From positions 1 through 64,000 of the forward strand of contig CAYUIG010000017.1 in the NCBI GenBank assembly GCA_964444685.1: a DNA stretch of 64,000 nt, written 5' to 3'. Shown here in pieces: positions 32,834-40,592 of this stretch. The notes beneath the pieces are model-generated. The model was not told the DNA's origin, did not search any database, and saw only the letters and a list, made by a program, of their open reading frames with translations. The DNA is from CAYUIG01 sp964444685 (lineage in GTDB: Bacteria > Gemmatimonadota > Gemmatimonadetes > Longimicrobiales > RSA9). The first letter of the stretch is position 1. Each line of letters opens with the position of its first letter. The translations under genes were made by a program, and so were the position numbers.

Positions 32834-33679
32834 TCACCAGCTCCGTCCCGCGCCGCCGCCGCCGAACCCGCCGCCGCCGCCGAATCCGCCAAAGCCGCCG
32901 CCACCACCGAAGCCACCGCCACGGCCGAAGCCACCGTGTCCGCCCCAGCCGCTGCGCCGGCCGCCGCCTCCGAAGATGAGCGGCCACAGGAGCCACGAAA
33001 GGTCGTTGCGACGGCGCCGGCGCCGGCCGCGCCCGCCGCCGCCGAAGATGGACAGCAGCACGATGATCAGGATGACCCAGGCGATGAAGCCAATGCCGCC
33101 TCCGTCATCCGTCCGCCTGGGCTCCTCCTGCGGGAGCTGTGGGACCTGGCCGGTCAGCTCGAAGCCGAAGCGCTCCGCGTAGTCATGCGCGATGGCGGCC
33201 ACACCCAGCAGGATCCCGGAACCGTAGTCGCCCTCCCGGAACGACGGGATCATGAAACGATCGAGGATTTCGCCGGCCTCGGCCGCGGTGATGAACGTGC
33301 TCGTGCCGAGTCCGGTCTCGATCTTCGCTTCGCCCCGCCCCGTGCTCGACGTCTCCTTCGGGACGACGAGGACGACGATGCCGGTGTTGCGTGCGGGGTC
33401 GCCCGGCTCGCCGGCGCGGCCGATGCGCCACTCGCGCCCGATCTGCAGTGCAACCTCATCGCGCGTGCGGCCCTGGAGGTCCGGGAGCGTGACGACCACG
33501 ATCTCGCCACCCGACTTCGCGCGCACCTCGTCGATGACGATCTGGATCTGACGCTCGCGTGCCGGTTCGATCACGTTCGCGAAATCGTTCACGTAACCGA
33601 CCGGCTGCGGCAGATCGAGCTGCGCCGCAGCCGGCGCAGCAAACGCGGCGGACAACACCGCGGCGATCCAGAGCTTCAA
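32834..33679 (-). CDS. TPM-domain (YgcG-like) membrane protein with Gly-rich tail
   Basis: A 281-residue protein: signal peptide (KLWIAAVLSAAFAAPAAAQ), periplasmic TPM domain (about 22-150; VNDFANVIEPARERQIQIVIDEVRAKSGGEIVVVTLPDLQGR, GRGEAKIETGLGTSTFITAAEAGEILDRFMIPSFREGDYGSGIL), one transmembrane helix (IGFIAWVILIIVLLSIF, about 200-216) and a basic then extremely Gly/Phe-rich C-terminus, as is usual for this family. The start is TTG 33679: a strong AGGAGGAGG ribosome site (33686-33694) lies 6 nt before it, and it begins the signal peptide. The ATG 39 nt upstream is less likely. TPM proteins pair with LemA proteins. Confidence 0.88.
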   Translation of the reverse strand: MKLWIAAVLSAAFAAPAAAQLDLPQPVGYVNDFANVIEPARERQIQIVIDEVRAKSGGEIVVVTLPDLQGRTRDEVALQIGREWRIGRAGEPGDPARNTGIVVLVVPKETSSTGRGEAKIETGLGTSTFITAAEAGEILDRFMIPSFREGDYGSGILLGVAAIAHDYAERFGFELTGQVPQLPQEEPRRTDDGGGIGFIAWVILIIVLLSIFGGGGRGRRRRRRNDLSWLLWPLIFGGGGRRSGWGGHGGFGRGGGFGGGGGFGGFGGGGGFGGGGAGRSW

Positions 33680-33748
33680 GCGACGCCTCCTCCTCGTGTG
33701 CGCAACGTACCTATACATCCGCTACGGCCGCCAGCCGCCAGCGGTTTC

Positions 33749-34849
33749 TCATTCGACCACGAGGAAGCCGATCGCGCCCTTCTGGCCATGTCCGAAACCG
33801 TGGTTCACGAACGGGAACTCGCCCGGGATGTCGGCGACGAGGTCGAAGATCATCCCGCCGCCCGCGGGCACGCCGAACGTCTGAACGCCGCGCAGCGGGT
33901 TCACCGGCGGCTCGCACATGTACACCGTGTCGAAGATCCCGCCGACCACGTGGAAGCTGCACGAGTGCGTCGGCCCGGCGGCCACCACGTAGAAGCGCAC
34001 GCGCTCTCCGCGCGCCACGCGGATCGGTTCCCGGATATACTGGTCCGGGCGTCCGTTGAAGACGACGTAGTCGGGCAGCGTGCTCGCCATCTTCCGGTAG
34101 TCGAACTCCGCGAAGCCGGACTCCGGTTCGCCGAGATAGTACTCGCTCTGCACGAGCACGAACTCACGCGCCTCCGGGAGCGGCTCGGCGGGGTCGACGA
34201 TGATGGCACCGTACATCCCCGTGCCGATGTGCATGAGCACGGGCGCCGTGCCGCAGTGGTACATGAACGCACCCGGCCGCCGCGCTTCGAATGAGTACGT
34301 CACCGATTCGCCCTTCGGCACCGAACGGAACGCGGTCTTCGGATCGATCTGCGCGGCGTGGAAGTCCATCGAATGCGGCACGTCGCCTTCGTTCGTGAGG
34401 GTGAAGTCGATCGTGTCGCCCTGCCGGACGTGGATCACGGGTCCCGGCACATCACCCTCGAACGTCCATGCCGCGACCGCGAGCTCGGGCGTGATGTGGA
34501 TCGGCACCTCCTGCGCACGCCAGTGGATCTCGTGGCGGCGCTGGTCCGGTGCCGGCGGCAGCTCCGGGTTGTAGCGTGCGTACGGTGCAGCCTGCGCTGC
34601 GCGCAATGCGGCCGTGGCCGAGCCGGGACCGTGACGCCGGTCGCCACCGAGCAGCGCGGTGTCGAGGCGACTGTCGCTGTTGATCGCGCCCCTGCGGACC
34701 GGCGGTTCCTGCTCCTGCTGTTGGGCGGGCTCGCGTGCACACGCGGCCGCGCCCAGTGCGGCCACAGGAATGCTCGCCATGAACCGGCGTCTCGAGAATG
34801 GCGACGTCGCCGCTTCGAGCGCGTCGGACAGCAGGCCGGGTTCCTTCAT
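33749..34849 (-). CDS. Copper nitrite reductase-like (NirK-type) two-cupredoxin protein, Tat-exported
   Basis: A 366-residue multicopper protein. Residues 19-24 (SRRRFM) plus a hydrophobic stretch form a Tat signal, followed by a possible lipidated Cys37. The cupredoxin sites match NirK: H159 and H164 in PHSMDFHAAQID, H198-C199 in YHCGTAP, H207 and M212 in MHIGTGM, and H300 in SFHVVGG. These would be type-1 ligands H159, C199, H207, M212 and type-2 ligands H164, H198, H300. NirK reduces nitrite to NO in the periplasm; another multicopper oxidase activity is possible. It is first in a likely cluster read away from the Rieske gene, with a thioredoxin-fold gene and a haem-copper-like membrane gene upstream. 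Confidence 0.78.
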   Translation of the reverse strand: MKEPGLLSDALEAATSPFSRRRFMASIPVAALGAAACAREPAQQQEQEPPVRRGAINSDSRLDTALLGGDRRHGPGSATAALRAAQAAPYARYNPELPPAPDQRRHEIHWRAQEVPIHITPELAVAAWTFEGDVPGPVIHVRQGDTIDFTLTNEGDVPHSMDFHAAQIDPKTAFRSVPKGESVTYSFEARRPGAFMYHCGTAPVLMHIGTGMYGAIIVDPAEPLPEAREFVLVQSEYYLGEPESGFAEFDYRKMASTLPDYVVFNGRPDQYIREPIRVARGERVRFYVVAAGPTHSCSFHVVGGIFDTVYMCEPPVNPLRGVQTFGVPAGGGMIFDLVADIPGEFPFVNHGFGHGQKGAIGFLVVE

Positions 34850-34889
34850 CGTCTCCCCCTCTTCAGATGAACATCACGGTGCCGCCGTG

Positions 34890-35345
34890 TCACAGTGTGC
34901 GCCACGCACCTTCCGGTCCCTCGCATTCAGGACACTGGATCGCGATGAAGCGGAACCACTCTGTCACTTCAGCGGGATCGGGAAGGTCGTGCATCGCTCC
35001 CGCGTCGTGGTCGAAGTAGGCCTCACCCCACTCGTCCGCGATGGCCACGCGGGCATTGCCCTTGGCGAAAGTGTGCTCGGGATCGGCGAGCAGATTCACG
35101 CCCTCGATGCTGCGGGCGGGATCGATCGCTCCCGGTACGATCACGTACAGCGCACCGCCCCACTCCTGCTGCGGCGCGGCGGCCACTACGCTCTCGACGT
35201 ACTGGCGACAGGTTTCACATTGCAGAGAGTGCACGGCCATCACGAAGCGCGGGCCGCGGCCGCGCCGCAGCGTCGTGCTCGTGCCGTGCACATCGCGGAA
35301 CGCGGCATTGGGTAGCCGCTCCGGTGCCTTCGATGGAATACGCAT
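34890..35345 (-). CDS. Thioredoxin/peroxiredoxin-fold protein with two CxxC motifs
   Basis: A 151-residue soluble protein without a signal peptide. The segment RFVMAVHSLQCETCRQYVESV (about 33-53) followed by a strand ALYVIVPG resembles the redoxin active-site region, with CETC as the dithiol. A second CPEC pair lies near the C-terminus (IAIQCPECEGPEGAW). The family is not certain; an AhpC/TSA-related or thioredoxin-like redox role is the best guess. It lies 40 nt upstream of the NirK-like gene and 9 nt downstream of the haem-copper-like gene on the same strand, so a role in copper or electron handling is plausible but unproven. Confidence 0.6.
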   Translation of the reverse strand: MRIPSKAPERLPNAAFRDVHGTSTTLRRGRGPRFVMAVHSLQCETCRQYVESVVAAAPQQEWGGALYVIVPGAIDPARSIEGVNLLADPEHTFAKGNARVAIADEWGEAYFDHDAGAMHDLPDPAEVTEWFRFIAIQCPECEGPEGAWRTL

Positions 35346-35354
35346 GCAAACCTC

Positions 35355-35810
35355 CTAGAACTTCTCGCCGGCCGCCTCGCGCAGGTGGCTGCCGACCGGA
35401 CGGATGCGCGACCACATGGTCCAGAAGTAGACCGCAAGACCCGCGATCTGGCCCAGTCCTCCGATGACCACGATCCATGCCAGCGCGCGCGAATCGGACC
35501 ATGCACGTGCCGCTTCCGACAGGAAGCGCGCCGCTGTCGAGAGCGCGAGGATCCAGTAGGCGGCCTCGGCGCGCGCGGGCGAGTAGCGTGTGTCGTCCTT
35601 TGCGGCACGCGGGAACAGCCAGAGCGCCACGCCCAGGATCAGGAACATGATGAAGCCGACGAACACGGCGTGCGCGTGCGCGGAGGCGAGGTGCGGATGT
35701 GGGAACTCGCCGTAGAACTCGCGCCGCACGAGCAGCCAGCCGCCGAGCAGCAGCCCCGCGAACAGGAAGGCGATCCCGGTCTTGATGAAACGTCGTACGA
35801 GCGTGTACAC
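35355..35810 (-). CDS. Small four-helix membrane protein resembling part of haem-copper oxidase subunit I
   Basis: A 151-residue integral membrane protein with four predicted helices (about 10-30, 42-66, 83-103, 110-133). The second helix begins HPHLASAHAHAVFVGFIMFLILGVALWLFPR, which resembles the haem-ligand helix of CcoN/NorB-type subunits (the AHxH pattern), but the protein is far too short to be a complete oxidase or NO reductase. Such short relatives are often found beside nirK genes; that is recalled, not computed. It lies 3 nt downstream of the Rieske gene on the same strand. Confidence 0.62.
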   Translation of the reverse strand: MYTLVRRFIKTGIAFLFAGLLLGGWLLVRREFYGEFPHPHLASAHAHAVFVGFIMFLILGVALWLFPRAAKDDTRYSPARAEAAYWILALSTAARFLSEAARAWSDSRALAWIVVIGGLGQIAGLAVYFWTMWSRIRPVGSHLREAAGEKF

Positions 35811-35813
35811 GAC

Positions 35814-36131
35814 TCAGTCCGGCAGCGTCACGTGGACGCGGCCCTCGTCGTCGACACGTGATTCGAAGACCTTCAGAGGCTTGATCGCAGGCAGCGCCCG
35901 CACTCGGCCCGTGCGCACGTCGTAGCGCGCGCCGTGCCAGGGACACGTCAGGATACCATCCGAATCGATCTCGCCGCCGTCCAGCGGCAGCTCCTCGTGC
36001 GTGCAGATGCCGTCGAGCGCATAGATCTCATCCTCGACGCGACACAGGACCACTTCCCGTCCTGCTACCGTGAAACCGCGCGCTTCCCCGTTCGGGATCG
36101 CGGCGGCGACCGCAACCATGTGTTCCGCCAT
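35814..36131 (-). CDS. Rieske [2Fe-2S] ferredoxin
   Basis: A 105-residue soluble Rieske protein. The cluster motifs are CTHEELPLDGG (Cys43-x-His45) and CPWHGARYDVRTG (Cys62-x-x-His65), giving the usual two-Cys two-His ligand set. Size and the GRVRALPAIKPLKVFESRVDDEGRVHV tail match the NirD/BphA3-like ferredoxins that pass electrons to oxygenases or reductases. ATG 36131 has a strong AAGGAGGG ribosome site; the frame upstream is not needed. As the first gene of the redox group it may feed electrons to the membrane protein or to the NirK-like protein, but a cytoplasmic Rieske cannot reach a periplasmic enzyme directly. Confidence 0.93.
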   Translation of the reverse strand: MAEHMVAVAAAIPNGEARGFTVAGREVVLCRVEDEIYALDGICTHEELPLDGGEIDSDGILTCPWHGARYDVRTGRVRALPAIKPLKVFESRVDDEGRVHVTLPD

Positions 36132-36165
36132 CTGCCCTCCTTCGTGCGGCGGGAAGGTAGGACGA

Positions 36166-36351
36166 TCAGCGCGACGGCGGGAGGAGGCTTCGGACGTCCA
36201 GCTGCTGCAGCGCGGCCACCGCCAGCTCCCAGCGGCCCTCGCAGCAGAGTCCCTGGATGCCACCATCCTCCCACGCCTCGCGGACGGCCTCGAGACAGGC
36301 CGCCCGCACGGTCTCCGCAAGTTCCGTCATCGGCTCCATATGAGGCACCAT
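36166..36351 (-). CDS. Short acidic helical hypothetical protein
   Basis: An open frame of up to 61 residues; in-frame ATGs at 36351, 36339 and 36330 leave the start uncertain. The body (ELAETVRAACLEAVREAWEDGGIQGLCCEGRWELAVAALQQLDVRSL) is amphipathic and helical. Its EDGGIQGLCCEGRWELAVAAL pattern resembles a small conserved proteobacterial protein of unknown function, from memory only. It ends 34 nt upstream of the Rieske start, possibly in the same transcript. Codon usage is as GC-rich as that of its neighbours. Confidence 0.5.
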   Translation of the reverse strand: MVPHMEPMTELAETVRAACLEAVREAWEDGGIQGLCCEGRWELAVAALQQLDVRSLLPPSR

Positions 36352-36407
36352 GGCTCAATGTTTGCTCCCCTGCCCCGCAACTCTGCCCACGAGGCAAGGA
36401 GGAAGTC

Positions 36408-36899
36408 ATGCAAGCGCGCGTGAAGCTGCTCGGCCACCCGGTTCACCAGATGCTGATCGTCCTGCCGCTCGGCCTGCTCACCGGCGCCGTCGTCTTCGAT
36501 ACCATCCACCTGATCGCGGACGGCAACGGCTTCTCCTTCGTCTCGTACTGGTTGATACCCGCGGGCGTGCTGAGCGGTCTGCTCGCCGCGGTGTTCGGCT
36601 TCCTCGACTGGACTGGCATTCCGTCGGACACGCGTGCGAAGCGTATCGGCATCTTCCACGCACTCAGCAACGTGGTCGTGCTCGCACTCTTTACCGCGAG
36701 CTGGTTCCTGCGCGGTGATGCGAACGCAGCACCCGGCGCGGCCGCGCTGGTGCTTTCCTACGCCGGCGGTGCGCTGTCGATGGTGGCCGGCTGGCTCGGC
36801 GGTGAACTGGTCGACCGGCTCGGCATCGGCGTGGACGAGGGCGCGCACGTGAATGCGCCCAGTTCGCTGAGTGACCAGCCTGCGCGTGGCCGCGCCTGA
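36408..36899 (+). CDS. DUF2231 family membrane protein
   Basis: A 163-residue protein with four transmembrane helices (about 12-32, 44-64, 84-104, 112-134), starting with the family motif LLGHPVHQMLIVLPLGLLTGAVVFDTIHL and ending in a short polar tail. DUF2231 proteins have no known activity; conserved His in HPVHQM hints at metal or haem binding. ATG 36408 follows a clear AAGGAGG site. It is the only + strand gene right of nadE and is divergent from the Rieske group. Confidence 0.85.
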   Translation: MQARVKLLGHPVHQMLIVLPLGLLTGAVVFDTIHLIADGNGFSFVSYWLIPAGVLSGLLAAVFGFLDWTGIPSDTRAKRIGIFHALSNVVVLALFTASWFLRGDANAAPGAAALVLSYAGGALSMVAGWLGGELVDRLGIGVDEGAHVNAPSSLSDQPARGRA

Positions 36900-36903
36900 C
36901 ACG

Positions 36904-36940
36904 AAAAAAACAACGAGCCGCCCGGTCGGGGCGGCTCGTT
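36904..36940 (-). terminator. Intrinsic terminator of tRNA-Arg
   Basis: On the - strand, a perfect 12-bp stem (arms 36929-36940 and 36912-36923, loop 36924-36928) is followed by seven T residues (36910-36904). It lies 13 nt after the tRNA 3' end. The same stem could serve the converging DUF2231 gene, but no T-tract exists on that side. Confidence 0.85.
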
Positions 36941-36953
36941 CATCTTCATGAGG

Positions 36954-37027
36954 TGGGCCCGGCGCGACTCGAACGCGCGGCCTGCGGATTAGGAATCCGC
37001 CGCTCTATCCACCTGAGCTACGGGCCC
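36954..37027 (-). tRNA. tRNA-Arg (anticodon CCT)
   Basis: A 74-nt cloverleaf on the - strand: 7-bp acceptor GGGCCCG/CGGGCCC, D arm GCTC...GAGC, anticodon stem GCGGA/TCCGC with loop TTCCTAA (anticodon CCT, reading AGG), a 5-nt variable loop, T arm GCGCG/CGCGC with loop TTCGAGT, and discriminator A. All stems pair. CCA is not encoded (the next bases are CCT). It is flanked by its own promoter and terminator. Confidence 0.97.
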
Positions 37028-37037
37028 GCAATCCTCA

Positions 37038-37066
37038 AATCTACCGGCAACGCGGCCCGATTCCAA
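37038..37066 (-). promoter_or_regulatory. Sigma-70-type promoter of tRNA-Arg
   Basis: On the - strand TTGGAA (37066-37061), a 17-nt spacer and TAGATT (37043-37038) form a good -35/-10 pair, ending 10 nt before the mature tRNA 5' end. Position and spacing support it; no experiment is implied. Confidence 0.65.
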
Positions 37067-37078
37067 CCGGTGGTACCC

Positions 37079-37822
37079 TCAGCGGTCGCGCGAAGCCATC
37101 AGCCCCGTGAGGAAGCCGGCCACGGCGGCATCGAGTCGATCCCCTTCGGCCAGCGTGCGATCGATCGCGCGCAGCCCCTCGGTGCGCAGCCGTTCGGCGA
37201 GCGCTTCGAGACGGCGTGCGAACTCGCCTGCGACTTCATCGATCGATTCCGCTGCGCCGACCTCACTGGCGACGGCGCCGATCGACTCGGCCGCTGCCTC
37301 GCGAAGCTCATCCCAGGGTGAACGCGACTCGGAGATGGTCGTCTCGATGAGTTCGATCATCTCGGGCTCGGCGACGATTTCCGCAACCGTGGCGGCTTCG
37401 GCTACGGGTGCGGCAGCGGGCGCCGTTTCGACCGCAGCTTCGGGCTCCGCTGCGGCGGGGCCCATCTCCCAGGGGAAGGCCGCTTCGGGCGATGCTTCGG
37501 CGGCAGCTGCGGGGGCTTCCTCCTCGAACGCGAAGTTGTCGCCCGTATCCCAGCCCTCGAGATCGATCTCGTCCTCGACGTCGATGACGGGAACGTCCTC
37601 GCGCGCTTCCCAGCTCCCGGGCAGCGCATCCTCGACGCTGTCGACGGGCACGGGCTCGAGCGTGAGTTCCTCCTCGGCGGGCTCCTCCACGGCGAGCGGC
37701 GGCGGTGCGATCGCGCGTCCGGGCACGTACGGCGGCAGCGGCGCCAGCGCGGCGGCCCCGTTTCGGGGCTGCGCCGAGCGCGCGCGGCTGTACATGGGCG
37801 GCAGGAGATTCGAATCGGCCAT
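37079..37822 (-). CDS. Acidic, Ala/Glu/Pro-rich hypothetical protein
   Basis: Function not recognised. The 247-residue protein has a short basic N-terminus (MADSNLLPPMYSRARSAQPR), a long low-complexity acidic/Ala-Pro middle (about 40-150, no predicted fold) and a C-terminal helical region (about 155-245; ESIDEVAGEFARRLEALAERLRTEGLRAIDRTLAEGDRLDAAVAGFLTGLM) that could form a coiled coil or oligomerise. No signal peptide or membrane segment. ATG 37822 is used. It sits alone between the tRNA and the TonB receptor, 37 nt from the latter's stop. Confidence 0.7.
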   Translation of the reverse strand: MADSNLLPPMYSRARSAQPRNGAAALAPLPPYVPGRAIAPPPLAVEEPAEEELTLEPVPVDSVEDALPGSWEAREDVPVIDVEDEIDLEGWDTGDNFAFEEEAPAAAAEASPEAAFPWEMGPAAAEPEAAVETAPAAAPVAEAATVAEIVAEPEMIELIETTISESRSPWDELREAAAESIGAVASEVGAAESIDEVAGEFARRLEALAERLRTEGLRAIDRTLAEGDRLDAAVAGFLTGLMASRDR

Positions 37823-37859
37823 GATCACAAGATACGCGCGAATGCGATGATATCCAGCC

Positions 37860-39923
37860 TCACGATCCTGGCCGCAGCGCGAGCCCCAGCAGGAAGTTCC
37901 GTCCGGGCGCAGGCTCGTAGTACCGGCCGCCGAACGCATTGACGACGAGCGAACCGTTGTAGCGCTCGTCGAAGACGTTCTGAACGGCCACGAACGGCTC
38001 GACCGTGACGCCGCCCGCGGCGTGCGTCAGCGCAGCGCGCAGATCGACCACGGTGAACGCCGGGTTCTCGGCGGCGTTCGCGTCATCGCCGTACATGCGG
38101 GCGGTGCGCTCGACCTCGGCCTCGAGCCAGAGCGCGCCGAACGGTCGATGCCGCACGGACGCGGCCAGGCGATGTGGCGGCACGCCGGGCAGCTCGTTCC
38201 CCTCGAAATCGTCAGCGGGCCGGCCGTCATCGACGAACGTGAAATCGCTGTACGTCCACGCCGCATTGAGCGTCCAGCGCTCCGATGGCGCGAGCGTCAG
38301 ACCGATCTCGCCGCCGACATGGCGTGTGCGGCCCGCGTTGCGGAAGAATTCGCGGCCCTCCGCGCCCTCGACCTGGAAGGGCACGAGGGTACCGCGCACG
38401 CTCATGCGGTACGCGGCCGCCTCGATCCAGCCGATGTCGAAGCTCGCGCGCACACCCGCTTCCCAGCTCGTCGTGGTCTCGGGATCGAGCTGCTCGTTGA
38501 ATCCGGCCGGACAGCACGGCGAGCCCGGCGCAGGCGGCGTGTTGATCAACTCGGTCGTCGTCGGCGTCTGGAACGCGGTGGCGCGCAGGCCGTAGACGTG
38601 CACGTCGGGCGTGAGCGCCCAGGTAGCGCCGATGCGATGACTGAACGCGCGCATCGTGCGCTCGCCGCTCTCATCGCCATCCACGGTACGCTCGTCGTCC
38701 GTCGAGAAGCGCACCGCGTCCCAGCGAACGCCGCCCGAGAGCGCGAACCTGTCCGTTAGGCGCAGCGTGGCCTGCGCGAACGGCCCGATCGCCGACACGC
38801 GGTCTACCTGGTCGCGTCGCTGGTCGCTGCCCGGCGCGCCGCCATCGTTGTCGAACTCCAGCCGGTGATCCCGCATCAGCTCCGCATCGAGACCCGCACT
38901 CCACGACAGCCCTTCGAAGGCGGCGCCGCGATACGCGGCACGCACGCCGCCGGCGCGCCGGCCGAGGTCCACGAACGCGAACGGCAAGGCACTCTCCAGC
39001 GAACGCGTGATGCCGTACAGCGACACGTTGAGCGCGCCCGTCCCGATCGGCCGCTGCCACCACGCGCCCGCCTGCACCTGATCCACCGCCTCGCCGCTCT
39101 CCGTGCGCGCGTTGGCGGGCCATGCCATGGATGGCTTGATCCGGGCGGAGTCGATCGGCAGCGACCCGGGTGCGTCCGCCACCGGCTGCGCCACGCCGTT
39201 CAGCGTAAGCGTCAGCCGCCCACCGGCCGCGGGCAGGCGTGCACGCGCGTTCACGTTCGTCTGGCGCGCGCTGCCGTGCTCGCGCCACCCTCGCAACTCC
39301 AGATGCGACGCGTCCACGGCATACTCCCAGGAACCTGCGTCACCCGCGACGCCGGCCTCGAGTTTCCGGAGGTTCGCGGCGTCGTCGCCGCCGTGTCCCT
39401 GGTCTCCGACGACCATGCGTCCGTGCGCGGCGGGAACGCCGCTCCATGCGGACTCGACGAGCACGACACCGCCCGCGGCGTTGCCGTAGAGCGAGGACGA
39501 CGGCCCGCGCACGATCTCGATGCGGCCGGCGGAGGCCAGATCGAGGTTGTTCAGATTCGCCTGGCCGTCCGGCATGGTGAGCGGGATGCCGTCCGCCACG
39601 ACGCGGATGCCGCGCACGCCGAACGCCGCACGCGCGCCCATGCCGCGAATCGAGATGCGCGGCCCGAGTGAGGGAGCGTAGCGGTTGCTCGCGAGCAGAC
39701 CGGGCACGTAGCGAAGCGGTTCGTCCAGTCCGACACCGGGGCGCCCGGCCGTGATGCGATCCGCCGCAACTACGGACACAGCGAGCGCCGTCTCGGCCAG
39801 CGGCACACTGCTGCGCGACACGCTGATGCGCAGACTGTCGAGCCGTACGGCGGCCGAGTCGCGTTCCTGCGCCGCCGCGGGAACGGCGGTCACGAACAGT
39901 GCGAGAACGGCCAGCCGTCGCAT
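37860..39923 (-). CDS. TonB-dependent outer-membrane receptor
   Basis: A 687-residue receptor with a signal peptide (MRRLAVLALFVTAVPAAAQ), a plug domain (about 40-160; LRYVPGLLASNRYAPSLGPRISIRGMGARAAFGVRGIRVVADGIPLTMPDGQ, AGRIEIVRGPSSSLYGNAAGGVV) and a 22-strand type barrel ending in a conserved TonB-receptor tail (FVAVQNVFDERYNGSLVVNAFGGRYYEPAPGRNFLLGLALRPGS). The plug resembles siderophore/metal (PupB, FecA-like) receptors, but the ligand cannot be told; no regulator of the FecIR type is adjacent. A CCPAG segment near residue 480 may form a loop disulfide. It overlaps the DedA gene by 1 nt (TGATG). Confidence 0.92.
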   Translation of the reverse strand: MRRLAVLALFVTAVPAAAQERDSAAVRLDSLRISVSRSSVPLAETALAVSVVAADRITAGRPGVGLDEPLRYVPGLLASNRYAPSLGPRISIRGMGARAAFGVRGIRVVADGIPLTMPDGQANLNNLDLASAGRIEIVRGPSSSLYGNAAGGVVLVESAWSGVPAAHGRMVVGDQGHGGDDAANLRKLEAGVAGDAGSWEYAVDASHLELRGWREHGSARQTNVNARARLPAAGGRLTLTLNGVAQPVADAPGSLPIDSARIKPSMAWPANARTESGEAVDQVQAGAWWQRPIGTGALNVSLYGITRSLESALPFAFVDLGRRAGGVRAAYRGAAFEGLSWSAGLDAELMRDHRLEFDNDGGAPGSDQRRDQVDRVSAIGPFAQATLRLTDRFALSGGVRWDAVRFSTDDERTVDGDESGERTMRAFSHRIGATWALTPDVHVYGLRATAFQTPTTTELINTPPAPGSPCCPAGFNEQLDPETTTSWEAGVRASFDIGWIEAAAYRMSVRGTLVPFQVEGAEGREFFRNAGRTRHVGGEIGLTLAPSERWTLNAAWTYSDFTFVDDGRPADDFEGNELPGVPPHRLAASVRHRPFGALWLEAEVERTARMYGDDANAAENPAFTVVDLRAALTHAAGGVTVEPFVAVQNVFDERYNGSLVVNAFGGRYYEPAPGRNFLLGLALRPGS

Positions 39924-40567
39924 CACCCCTCCGCGGTCCGCCGGCGGCGGCTGCGCAGCCACTCGATGATCGGAGGCAGGATGCTCAGGAAGATGATGCC
40001 GAAGATGACCAGCGTGAAGTTCTCCTCGACGGCTGGGATCGTGCCGAAGAAGTAGCCGAGGAAGACGAACAAGCCGATCCACACGATACCGCCGACCACG
40101 TTGTACGTGATGAACTTCGGGTACGTCATCGCGCCGATGCCCGCTACGAATGGCGCGAAGGTACGGACGATCGGGACGAAGCGCGCGAGAATGATGGTCT
40201 TGCCGCCGTGCTTCTCGTAGAATGCGTGGGTGCGGTCGATGTACGACTGCTTCACGAACGGGATCCCGCGTTGCAGGCGCGGGGCAACGTAGCGCCCGAT
40301 CCAGTAGTTGACCGTGTCGCCGGCGATGGCTGCGATGGACAGCAGCAGGAAGAGCGTGATCGGATCGAGCGATCCGCGCGCCGCGAACGCGCCGGCCGCG
40401 AAGAGCAGCGAGTCGCCGGGCAGGATGGGTGTCACGACGAAGCCGGTCTCCGCGAAGATGATCAGGAACAGGATCGCGTAGGTCCAGGTTCCGTACTGCC
40501 GGATGATCTCGTCCAGGTGCACATCGATGTGCAGCACGAAGTCGATCAGCGATTGGATCAGCTCCAT
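39923..40567 (-). CDS. DedA family membrane protein
   Basis: A 214-residue inner-membrane protein of the DedA/SNARE-associated family, members of which act as undecaprenyl-phosphate or phospholipid translocases. Family motifs are FAETGFVVTPILPGDSLLFAAGAFAA (about 40-65), GDTVNYWIGRYVAPRL and the FARFVPIVRTFAPFVAGIGAMTYPKFITYNVVGG block (about 125-160), with the conserved Glu/Asp and Arg. It ends in a basic tail. ATG 40567 is used; a longer open frame upstream is a shadow. It is likely co-transcribed with the TonB receptor downstream. Confidence 0.94.
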   Translation of the reverse strand: MELIQSLIDFVLHIDVHLDEIIRQYGTWTYAILFLIIFAETGFVVTPILPGDSLLFAAGAFAARGSLDPITLFLLLSIAAIAGDTVNYWIGRYVAPRLQRGIPFVKQSYIDRTHAFYEKHGGKTIILARFVPIVRTFAPFVAGIGAMTYPKFITYNVVGGIVWIGLFVFLGYFFGTIPAVEENFTLVIFGIIFLSILPPIIEWLRSRRRRTAEG

Positions 40568-40592
40568 CCGGTCGAGTCTCCTTGGGCCTGGG

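Noticed and set aside
32834..33000. Tandem repeat / mobile element at the Gly-rich tail
   Set aside because: The repeated GCC/CCG pattern encodes the normal Gly/Phe-rich C-terminus of TPM-domain proteins.
32543..34294. A 583-codon open frame on the + strand
   Set aside because: It is antisense to the nucleotidyltransferase, TPM and NirK-like genes and has low-complexity Ala/Pro/His content; the - strand genes have clear families.
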